This document shows, piece by piece, positions 1-4,715 of a stretch of 5,454 nucleotides of DNA. This stretch comes from Allobrachymonas sp. (GTDB lineage Bacteria > Pseudomonadota > Gammaproteobacteria > Burkholderiales > Burkholderiaceae_C): NCBI GenBank assembly GCA_017996515.1, contig JAGOGU010000108.1, positions 1 through 5,454 on the forward strand, written 5' to 3'. The notes beneath the pieces were generated by a model that worked only from the letters and a program-made list of their open reading frames with translations, ran no database searches and had not been told where the DNA came from. Each line of letters starts with the position of its first letter. Position 1 is the stretch's first letter. The translations under genes and the position numbers were made by a program.

Positions 1-55
1 CTGCAGTCAGAAGGAAGAGGGGGAGCGCTGCGAATGCAAGCCAACGCTTTTTCAT
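1..55 (-). CDS. N-terminal fragment of an exported protein (signal peptide only)
   Basis: The minus strand starts an ORF at ATG 55-53 that runs off the left edge after 18 codons and reads MKKRWLAFAALPLFLLTA. This is a textbook signal peptide beginning: a positively charged n-region (KKR) followed by a hydrophobic stretch rich in Leu, Ala and Phe. An AAGG Shine-Dalgarno-like sequence sits about nine bases upstream, and a sigma70-like promoter lies just before that. The protein is therefore probably exported across the inner membrane. The next codon begins with G, so the residue after Ala18 is not Cys; a lipobox slightly further on cannot be excluded. The mature protein lies outside the window, so no function can be given. 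It is downstream of pyrE on the same strand, but a 204-base gap with its own promoter candidate suggests separate transcription. Confidence 0.7.
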   Translation of the reverse strand, partial: MKKRWLAFAALPLFLLTA

Positions 56-81
56 GGCATGTACCTTGTCAATAAAGTCCT

Positions 82-109
82 GGTATAGAAACAGCAAAGT
101 TCATGCCAA
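82..109 (-). promoter_or_regulatory. candidate sigma70 promoter for the exported protein gene
   Basis: Read on the minus strand, TTGGCA (109-104, five of six matches to the -35 consensus) is followed after 16 bases by TATACC (87-82, four of six matches to the -10 consensus). The start codon is 26 bases below the -10, giving a short leader. The region is AT-rich, as promoters usually are. It overlaps the end of the small ORF at 101-136, so promoter and leader-ORF readings compete to some extent. Call made by eye. Confidence 0.4.
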
Positions 110-136
110 ATAATCGACTCTTGGGTAATTGTGCAT
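101..136 (-). CDS. candidate 11-residue leader peptide ORF
   Basis: On the minus strand an ATG at 136-134 opens an 11-codon frame, MHNYPRVDYLA, ending in TGA at 103-101. It is preceded by a near-perfect Shine-Dalgarno AAGGAG (149-144) with a seven-base spacer, a better ribosome site than most of the real genes in this window have. It lies 45 bases upstream of the exported protein's start. It could be a leader peptide controlling that gene, or a chance match in AT-rich DNA. The peptide is not recognised and shows no obvious run of a single amino acid of the kind used in classic attenuators. Confidence 0.3.
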   Translation of the reverse strand: MHNYPRVDYLA

Positions 137-210
137 AAAAATGCTCCTTATTTCTGGGAAAAGTGACGCAATTCATGGTTGTTTCATTTTTAAGAAAAAC
201 CGTAGCTAGT

Positions 211-240
211 GGCACTTTTGTTTGAGACAAAAAATGTTCC
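211..240 (-). other. weak imperfect hairpin after pyrE
   Basis: Bases 216-221 (TTTTGT) and 227-232 (ACAAAA) are complementary around a five-base loop, and the flanks add a few more pairs (GG 211-212 with CC 239-240; AC 214-215 with GT 236-237). It lies 20 bases beyond the pyrE stop, where a 3' end is expected. The stem is mostly A-T and there is no T run after it on the minus strand, so it is not a convincing intrinsic terminator. Confidence 0.2.
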
Positions 241-259
241 TGTGCGCTGATCCAAGCGT

Positions 260-958
260 TTAATTTACGCCATATCGGGTGCGATAAGCCAAAACCTGCT
301 GGTAGTAAGCGGACAGCTCATCTCCGCTGGCAGCGGATGCCGACAGATAACCCAGCAAATCGTCCAATGTGGCAATGGCGCAGACTTGCATGCCCAATTG
401 CGTGCGCACGTATTGGACGGCGCTATAGGGCACATCTTGGCCGTTTTCAGTGGCTTTTTCCTGGCGATCAAGTGCAACGGCAACGGCTGCCGGGGTGGCG
501 TTGGCGGCGCGGATTAACGCAATGGATTCGCGCACGGCTGTGCCGGCCGACATGACATCGTCCACAATCAGCACCCGGCCTTGAAGGGGTGCGCCAACAA
601 GGCTGCCGCCTTCGCCATGGTCTTTGGCCTCTTTGCGGTTGTAGGCAAAGGGGAGGTTGCGCCCCATGCGCGCCAACTCGATCGCCACAGCGGCCACCAG
701 CGGAATGCCTTTGTACGCGGGGCCGAACAGCATGTCGCACTCAATGCCGCTGGCGACAATACGCTGGGCATAGAACTGCGCCAGTTTGCCCAACATGGCG
801 CCGTCGTTGAACAGACCGGCATTGAAAAAATAGGGCGATTGCCGACCGGCTTTGGTGATGAAATCGCCAAAACGCAGCACGCCGCAATCAACGGCAAAGG
901 CCACAAATTGCTGGGCCAGATTATCGCGGGCAGGGGCGGAAGGAGCGGTAGATGTCAA
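260..958 (-). CDS. pyrE: orotate phosphoribosyltransferase PyrE
   Basis: This enzyme joins orotate to PRPP to make orotidine 5'-phosphate, the fifth step of pyrimidine synthesis, in the cytosol as a dimer. The 232-residue protein shows the family signatures in order: the substrate region SPYFFNAGLF (41-50), GPAYKGIPL (79-87), the mobile catalytic loop NRKEAKDHGEGG (107-118), and the PRPP-binding motif VLIVDDVMSAGTAVR (129-143). Length is normal for the proteobacterial enzyme. The start is a TTG at 958-956: it has a good AAGGAAG ribosome site with a six-base spacer, and no in-frame ATG occurs until residue 55, which would remove conserved sequence. It follows the ComF-family gene on the same strand after 96 bases, a gap wide enough for its own promoter; a lone TACAAT (1014-1009) is a possible -10 without a clear -35. 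Confidence 0.97.
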   Translation of the reverse strand: MTSTAPSAPARDNLAQQFVAFAVDCGVLRFGDFITKAGRQSPYFFNAGLFNDGAMLGKLAQFYAQRIVASGIECDMLFGPAYKGIPLVAAVAIELARMGRNLPFAYNRKEAKDHGEGGSLVGAPLQGRVLIVDDVMSAGTAVRESIALIRAANATPAAVAVALDRQEKATENGQDVPYSAVQYVRTQLGMQVCAIATLDDLLGYLSASAASGDELSAYYQQVLAYRTRYGVN

Positions 959-964
959 GATATG

Positions 965-971
965 CTTCCTT
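965..971 (-). promoter_or_regulatory. Shine-Dalgarno supporting the pyrE TTG start
   Basis: On the minus strand AAGGAAG occupies 971-965, leaving six bases before the TTG at 958-956. With no in-frame ATG nearby, this site decides the start of pyrE in favour of the rare TTG codon. Confidence 0.7.
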
Positions 972-1046
972 GTAAAGACCAGAACATAAGCGGGATTGCA
1001 CAGTCCAGATTGTAGAGGGCGTTGCCTGGATATGCAGCGTGCGGAT

Positions 1047-1061
1047 GGGCTGCTTCAGCCC
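1047..1061. other. perfect hairpin spanning the comF stop codon
   Basis: GGGCTG (1047-1052) and CAGCCC (1056-1061) form a perfect six-pair stem around a three-base loop, and the comF stop codon (1057-1055) is inside it. On the plus strand the stem is followed by TTTT, as in a short terminator; on the minus strand it is followed by ATCC with no T run. In the comF-pyrE message it may act as a 3'-end or RNA stability element rather than as a terminator. Confidence 0.35.
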
Positions 1062-1837
1062 TTTTCGGTGCGGGCAAAAACCAGTACCTGCACATGCGCC
1101 ACGTTTGTTTGGCGCAAGGCTTGTGCGGCAGACAGAACCGATGCACCGCTGGTCATCACATCATCCACCAGCACGATGCGCTTGCCCGCAAGTGCATCTG
1201 CCTTGGCGGCAGGAACGGCAAAAGCCTTGCGCATATTGCGCAAGCGATCTGCCAGCGGTAGCTGGCTTTGCGTGCGCGTGTGGCGAATGCGCAGCAGGCT
1301 GTTGCTGCACAACACGGCTTGCTGTGGTTGGAGGGCTTGCTGCTGATGCGCAGATGCGCGCAGTGCCTTGGCCAACAACAAGGATTGGTTGAAGCCGCGT
1401 TCTGCCAAACGCAGCGGATGCAAGGGCATGGGAATCAAGCAATCGCTCGCGCGAATGGCTTGCACCATCCGTGGGTTTTGCACCATCAGATCGGCAAAAA
1501 GAGAAGCCCACCCCGTTTGCGCGCCGAACTTGAAACCATCCACGCATTGCTGCCACGGCCAACCGTAAGAGACAGCGGCATGGCAGGCATCAATACCCGC
1601 CAGCGGTTGACGGATGCAGTCGGCGCACAGCCTTGGTGGTTCTGTCTGAGTTACTGTATTGGCGGTATCTGTATGTGTGCGATGTGCTGCTGGCAGCAGC
1701 AACGCACAAGCAGCGCAACGCAACCGCACGTCAGCGTGGGCGCTGCGGCAGGTGTGGCAAATACTCTGTTCAGGCCAGGCATGGCAAATGATGCATTGGC
1801 TGGGCAATTTCCACAAAGACGATAGTGGTGCGAGCAT
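1055..1837 (-). CDS. comF: ComF family phosphoribosyltransferase-like protein
   Basis: ComF proteins are needed for natural DNA uptake in several bacteria (ComF, GntX/YhgH group), though many family members have no proven role. This one is recognisable by its layout. Four CxxC pairs come first, likely zinc ribbons: CIIC and CHTC close together, then CAAC and CADC (residues 31-34, 43-46, 57-60 and 87-90 counted from the longest start). Next comes the signature PMPLHPLRLAERGFNQ, then the RHTRTQSQL...N..KAF block, and finally the PRPP-type motif VLVDDVMTSGAS. The frame is open to an ATG at 1885-1883 (276 residues). I prefer the ATG at 1837-1835 (260 residues) because family members usually place the first CxxC about 14 residues in. 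Neither ATG has a clear ribosome site, so the start is uncertain. It is divergent from the methyltransferase gene and upstream of pyrE. Confidence 0.9.
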   Translation of the reverse strand: MLAPLSSLWKLPSQCIICHAWPEQSICHTCRSAHADVRLRCAACALLLPAAHRTHTDTANTVTQTEPPRLCADCIRQPLAGIDACHAAVSYGWPWQQCVDGFKFGAQTGWASLFADLMVQNPRMVQAIRASDCLIPMPLHPLRLAERGFNQSLLLAKALRASAHQQQALQPQQAVLCSNSLLRIRHTRTQSQLPLADRLRNMRKAFAVPAAKADALAGKRIVLVDDVMTSGASVLSAAQALRQTNVAHVQVLVFARTEKG

Positions 1838-1905
1838 GAATGGATGGCGGGAAGCGGGGTGCAAGTGGTCAATCGATGGTTGCATGTTTGCATGCTACAG
1901 GGCTG

Positions 1906-1913
1906 ACTATACT
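1906..1913. promoter_or_regulatory. overlapping divergent -10 elements between comF and the methyltransferase gene
   Basis: The plus strand carries TATACT at 1908-1913 (five of six consensus matches), 40 bases before the methyltransferase ATG. The minus strand carries TATAGT at 1911-1906 (five of six), suitably placed for comF. The two hexamers share their central TATA. No good -35 is visible for either direction at 16-18 base spacing, so these are tentative. Confidence 0.35.
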
Positions 1914-1952
1914 GCTGGCTTTTCCTGTCGTACCTTGTCACGGTCGATTTTT

Positions 1953-2765
1953 ATGCCTGAACCTTTTGCACCATCAATTGTTGCTGTTGTTGATCCCATC
2001 GCCGCCGGGCGCTGGCAGCGGCAGCGTCCATCGAACAGCCCTTGGCTGCATGAAGAGGTGGCGCAACGCATGTTGCAGCGGCTGGACATCATCAAACTGC
2101 AGCCTGCCCAGTGGGCGCATTGGCAAGCGGGACAAGGGGGGCTGCAAGCGCACGAGGCATTGCGCCAGCGTTACCCGCAGGCGCGCGTCTGGCACATGCC
2201 CGGGCAAGAACCGTCGCCACCAAGCAGCCTGGAACTGCTTTGGGCCAATATGGTGCTGGACAAAGCGCCTGATTCTCGCGTCATGCTGACCCAATGGCAG
2301 CAATTGCTGGCGCCGGAAGGGTTTGTCATGTTTTCCGTTCCAGGGCCAGGCAGCCTGCAGCAACTGCGTGCCTTGTATCAGGAAAAAGGCTGGGAGCCGC
2401 CATGCCAGACATTTGCCGATCTGCACGATTGGGGCGATCTGGTACAGCAAGCAGGCTTTACCGATGTGGTAATGGATACCGAACTGATTACCTTGACCTT
2501 TGCCACGCCACAACGCTTGCTGCAAGAGCTGCGTGAGTTGGGGCGCAATCTTTCACCGGCTCGCAGCCGTGCGACGCGCGCCCGCGGCTGGTTGCATGCC
2601 TGGCACGAGGCCGTGCAGACTCTGGTACAGCCAGATGGCCTGTTGCATCTTACTTTTGAAATTATTTACGGCCATGCCGTGCGGGGCACGCAAAGCCACA
2701 ACGCTGCGGGCGAGGCCACGATTGATTTGGCACATATGCGGCGCATGCTGTTGGGCAGGCGTTAA
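1953..2765 (+). CDS. BioC-like methyltransferase family protein, possibly degenerate SAM site
   Basis: The 270-residue protein resembles the BioC group of class I methyltransferases. BioC methylates malonyl-ACP so that fatty-acid enzymes can build the pimeloyl part of biotin. Shared features are the N-terminal RWQRQ...SPWLHEEVAQRM segment (20-40), the post-motif region WANMVLDKAPDSRVMLTQWQ (97-116), LLAPEGFVMFSVPGPGSL (118-135), the D.HDWGDLVQQAGF block (156-169) and FEIIYGHAVRG (235-245). Where a SAM-binding glycine motif of the type LD.G.G.G is expected, the sequence reads WQAGQGGLQ (57-65) and lacks the usual acidic Asp-Leu-Gly-Cys-Gly order, so catalysis is doubtful. The start at 1953 gives the expected N-terminus; the frame is open far upstream, but only as antisense to comF. 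The ribosome site is weak. No other bio genes are in the window, so a biotin role is unproven. Confidence 0.75.
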   Translation: MPEPFAPSIVAVVDPIAAGRWQRQRPSNSPWLHEEVAQRMLQRLDIIKLQPAQWAHWQAGQGGLQAHEALRQRYPQARVWHMPGQEPSPPSSLELLWANMVLDKAPDSRVMLTQWQQLLAPEGFVMFSVPGPGSLQQLRALYQEKGWEPPCQTFADLHDWGDLVQQAGFTDVVMDTELITLTFATPQRLLQELRELGRNLSPARSRATRARGWLHAWHEAVQTLVQPDGLLHLTFEIIYGHAVRGTQSHNAAGEATIDLAHMRRMLLGRR

Positions 2766-2902
2766 ACAGTCCACTTCTGATGACAATCGGCTTGCTTGCC
2801 TGCAACATCCAGTGCATGGGCAGAGGAGTGATTGCCTGATTGCCAATTCTTTTGGCGTGGCTGGTATGCCAATAGACGATGCCCCACAACAAAACAGACA
2901 TC

Positions 2903-2937
2903 AAAAAACCCGATCTGTCTTGCGATAGATCGGGTTT
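2903..2937 (-). terminator. intrinsic terminator of the minus-strand signalling operon
   Basis: AAACCCGATCT (2906-2916) pairs with AGATCGGGTTT (2927-2937) in a perfect 11-pair stem. On the minus strand the stem is followed by a run of six T (2908-2903), a canonical rho-independent terminator 25 bases past the stop of the PhnD-like gene. In the minus-strand RNA the loop can close further, across one A-C mismatch, into two more pairs capped by a GCAA tetraloop (GNRA type). The same hairpin may slow plus-strand transcripts from the methyltransferase gene, but there only three T follow, so it is mainly one-directional. Confidence 0.92.
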
Positions 2938-2962
2938 GGAGTGGCTCTGATAAAGGGAAAAA

Positions 2963-3712
2963 TCAGTCGATCAAGGTGTGCATCAGATCGATCATGAATT
3001 CGACTTCTTCTTGCGGCGTGATTTCCCAGCGGCCAAAGCCCAAATCTTTCAAAATGCTTGCTTCTTTGGGATCGTTGGCCATTTCGGACAGCGCTTTTTG
3101 CAACGGTGCCACGTGTGCAGCAAATTTGGGGCCGGCAAGCAGCATGTGCTTGACTACACTGATCTGGCTGCGCACCAAGGGATGCAACGAACCACGCACA
3201 ATGCCAGACAAGCTATCGTAGCCGCGCGCCGGGAAAATACCGACATCGGCCGTCCCGCCCATCAGGGCTTTGGCAATCAGCACATAGGTAGCACAGGTGG
3301 TTTGCTTGACGTCAGCCGGCGTGATGTCGGCGGGCTCCAGCATGATCATGCCCATCATCAACACATCGGGGTCGCCGCTGGAAGCCACGGTGATGCCGGG
3401 CTTCAGGTCTTCCACGCGCTTGACGGCCGAGTTGGCGGAAACGGCCAGCACGGCTTCATCGGCCAGATCGCTGGGGTGGGCGATGGCCACGAACTGCTTT
3501 TCGCGCACCAACATGGCGGCATCTGCCGGGTTGGCATAGATCAGGTCAATCTGATCGGCTGCGATCGCTTCGCGCTGCTTTTCAAAACTGTCGAAAAGCG
3601 CCAGATGGCAGCCAATATTCAACTTTTTCTGCAACCAGGTGTTGAAGATATGCCATGAGGCGAGTTTGTCCGGGCTGAAGTCGGGGCTGACGGATAGATT
3701 GAATGTGCTCAT
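2963..3712 (-). CDS. cytoplasmic PhnD-like substrate-binding protein fold (PBP type 2)
   Basis: The 249-residue protein has the look of the PhnD/phosphonate-type periplasmic binding protein family. It has an early lobe with DSFEKQREAIAADQIDLIYA (41-60) followed by NPADAAMLV, matching the family pattern of a residue dyad that selects proteins able to close over a ligand. A hinge region follows with VEDLKPGITVASSGDPD (100-116), then ALMGGTADVGIFPARGYDSL (149-168). The start at 3712-3710 is set by AAGGAGG just upstream and by homology. It yields MSTFNLSVSPDFS, which goes straight into the first strand of the fold with no signal peptide or lipobox. It should therefore stay in the cytoplasm, unlike transport partners. 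No ABC permease or ATPase gene is adjacent. The start codon overlaps the PAS gene's stop as ATGA, indicating coupled translation. A sensory ligand-binding role is inference; the ligand is unknown. Confidence 0.8.
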   Translation of the reverse strand: MSTFNLSVSPDFSPDKLASWHIFNTWLQKKLNIGCHLALFDSFEKQREAIAADQIDLIYANPADAAMLVREKQFVAIAHPSDLADEAVLAVSANSAVKRVEDLKPGITVASSGDPDVLMMGMIMLEPADITPADVKQTTCATYVLIAKALMGGTADVGIFPARGYDSLSGIVRGSLHPLVRSQISVVKHMLLAGPKFAAHVAPLQKALSEMANDPKEASILKDLGFGRWEITPQEEVEFMIDLMHTLID

Positions 3713-4197
3713 GACGCCTCCTTGGCCTTGAGGTCTGCATATACAGGGATGCTGGACTCGATTTTGGTGCGTGATGGCTTGCGGCGCACCGAGGTGTAGC
3801 CGATGATTTTGCCTGCGCGTACATTGGGCACAACCACGGCGTGCACCCAGTAATAGCCGCCATCCTTGCGCAGGTTTTTCACGTATCCGCGCCATTTGTT
3901 GCCAGCCTGAACGGTTGTCCACAAATCGGCGAATGCGGCTTTGGGCATGTCTGGGTGGCGCAAAATGCTGTGCGGTTGGCCAACCAGTTCTTCATAGGTA
4001 TAACCAGACATATCCACGAATGCCTGGTTGCATTTGGTGATGACGCCTTCTGTGTTTGTGCAGGAAACAATCAGCTTGCCTTCGGGGTAGTCGGTTTCAA
4101 CATCGGTAACGATGACTTTGCGTTGTATACCGCCGTAAAGGTTCAGCGTATATTCTTTTCCGCTGCCAACAATTTGGCTGGGATCCATATCTTTCAT
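3709..4197 (-). CDS. stand-alone Aer-like PAS domain protein (predicted FAD redox sensor)
   Basis: The 162-residue protein is essentially one PAS domain (about residues 40-140) with a short N-terminal extension and a basic tail. It strongly resembles the PAS domain of the E. coli aerotaxis receptor Aer, which binds FAD and senses cellular redox state. Visible matches are FVDMSGYTYEELVGQPHSI (60-78), RHPDMPKAAFADLW (80-93), VKNLRKDGGYYWV (106-118), VVPN and the IGYTSVR strand (132-138). Arg80, His81 and Asp83 correspond to Aer Arg57, His58 and Asp60, which matter for FAD binding. Unlike Aer there is no membrane segment, HAMP or methyl-accepting signalling part, so the output must go through another protein. 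The start at 4197-4195 is chosen over an ATG 21 bases upstream because GAGG (4207-4204) lies six bases before it. It overlaps the next gene by four bases. Confidence 0.9.
   Translation of the reverse strand: MKDMDPSQIVGSGKEYTLNLYGGIQRKVIVTDVETDYPEGKLIVSCTNTEGVITKCNQAFVDMSGYTYEELVGQPHSILRHPDMPKAAFADLWTTVQAGNKWRGYVKNLRKDGGYYWVHAVVVPNVRAGKIIGYTSVRRKPSRTKIESSIPVYADLKAKEAS
3717..3723 (-). promoter_or_regulatory. Shine-Dalgarno fixing the PhnD-like gene start
   Basis: AAGGAGG lies at 3723-3717 on the minus strand, four bases before ATG 3712-3710. The reading frame is open further upstream inside the PAS gene, but this strong site inside the PAS coding end fixes the true start and supports translation independent of, or coupled to, the PAS gene. 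Confidence 0.75.
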
Positions 4198-4203
4198 GAT
4201 CAT

Positions 4204-4207
4204 CCTC
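4204..4207 (-). promoter_or_regulatory. Shine-Dalgarno deciding the PAS gene start
   Basis: GAGG at 4207-4204 lies six bases before ATG 4197-4195 (MKDMDPSQ). The alternative upstream ATG at 4218-4216 has no ribosome site, so the shorter 162-residue product is preferred. Confidence 0.55.
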
Positions 4208-4285
4208 GTGAAAATCATTCATTCAGAAACGCGCAGATCAAACCTGCTGTAGAGCAGCAAGCTGAATTTGCACAAATCGAACAGC

Positions 4286-4310
4286 TGGTGGGCTTGAGCC
4301 AAGCCAACCA
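4286..4310 (-). other. stable intra-operon hairpin after the roadblock gene
   Basis: Starting four bases past the roadblock gene stop, 4310-4300 and 4296-4286 form a 10-pair stem with a single mismatch (GGCTTG pairing CAAGCC as the core) and a three-base loop. No T run follows on the minus strand, so this is unlikely to stop all transcription. A hairpin here, in the 117-base gap before the PAS gene, is well placed to protect the upstream messenger end or to reduce read-through, making the roadblock protein more abundant than the PAS and PhnD-like proteins. A smaller five-pair hairpin sits further on at 4244-4257. Confidence 0.45.
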
Positions 4311-4314
4311 ACAA

Positions 4315-4677
4315 TCAGATCATCTTGGCAATGCTTTCGGCAGCGCGTTTAACGTCGAGGAAAATCAGGCCCAGCTTGGCATTGGGTTTGGCCAGTACGG
4401 TAACAACCGCTTCTTTGCCAGCACCTGTCAAAATCACAAAGCCTTGGTTACCTTTGATCAGGACTTGCTCGAGTGTGCCGCGCGCCAGTTCTTGCGCGGT
4501 GCGGTCACCCAGCGACAGCATGGCAGCACTCATGGCGCCCATACGGTCTTCGTCGAAGCCTTGGGGCATGAGAGAGGCCATCATCAGACCGTCGATGGAG
4601 ATGATGGCGGATGCCTCGATATCGGCGGAGCTGCCGTTGAGGTCGTTGAGTACGGATTTGAGCATGTCTGCAAGCAT
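4315..4677 (-). CDS. roadblock/LC7 domain protein (MglB/CvnB-like)
   Basis: The 120-residue protein is a single roadblock/LC7 domain. In bacteria such proteins (MglB in Myxococcus, CvnB in Streptomyces) dimerise and act on small GTPases of the MglA or CvnD type, often as GTPase activators or scaffolds. Visible features are an N-terminal helix (MLADMLKSVLNDL), strand and turn ASAIISIDGLMMAS (23-35), the central helix DRMGAMSAAMLSLGDRTAQEL (44-64), the strands LEQVLIKGNQGFVILTGAG (69-87) and AVVTVLAKPNAKLGLIFLDV (90-109), and a final helix RAAESIAKMI. Length is typical. The start has the best ribosome site in the operon, AGGAGGT (4691-4685) with a seven-base spacer, suggesting high expression. 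It follows the 215-residue gene after 38 bases and precedes the PAS gene by 117 bases. Confidence 0.92.
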   Translation of the reverse strand: MLADMLKSVLNDLNGSSADIEASAIISIDGLMMASLMPQGFDEDRMGAMSAAMLSLGDRTAQELARGTLEQVLIKGNQGFVILTGAGKEAVVTVLAKPNAKLGLIFLDVKRAAESIAKMI

Positions 4678-4715
4678 GGTAGATACCTCCTGTGGTAGTG
4701 GACGAAAAATGAAAA

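Noticed and set aside
1..6. PstI recognition site exactly at the window edge, suggesting a cloned fragment end
   Set aside because: A six-base match at an edge can occur by chance and carries no biological meaning here.
210..225. TGGCAC followed by TTTGA, resembling a sigma54 promoter on the plus strand
   Set aside because: The -12 element lacks the required GC at the right spacing, and the direction would run into the 3' end of pyrE.
1659..1952. Upstream extension of the methyltransferase frame (98 extra codons)
   Set aside because: It is antisense to conserved zinc-ribbon sequence of comF and adds nothing resembling the family; the ATG at 1953 gives the expected N-terminus.
2842..2856. 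Short inverted repeat GCCAA/TTGGC after the methyltransferase gene
   Set aside because: Only five pairs and no T run; not a credible terminator.
2978..3658. 226-codon plus-strand open frame inside the PhnD-like gene
   Set aside because: Its translation is rich in His, Gly and Gln, as expected for the complement of a coding strand with biased third positions; the minus-strand protein has family features.
3713..3922. Upstream extension of the PhnD-like frame into the PAS gene
   Set aside because: The added residues are out-of-frame PAS sequence, and a strong ribosome site marks the start at 3712.
3841..4698. 285-codon plus-strand open frame across the PAS and roadblock genes
   Set aside because: It is antisense to two genes with clear domain signatures and good ribosome sites; its translation shows no recognisable motif and it crosses an intergenic gap and hairpin.
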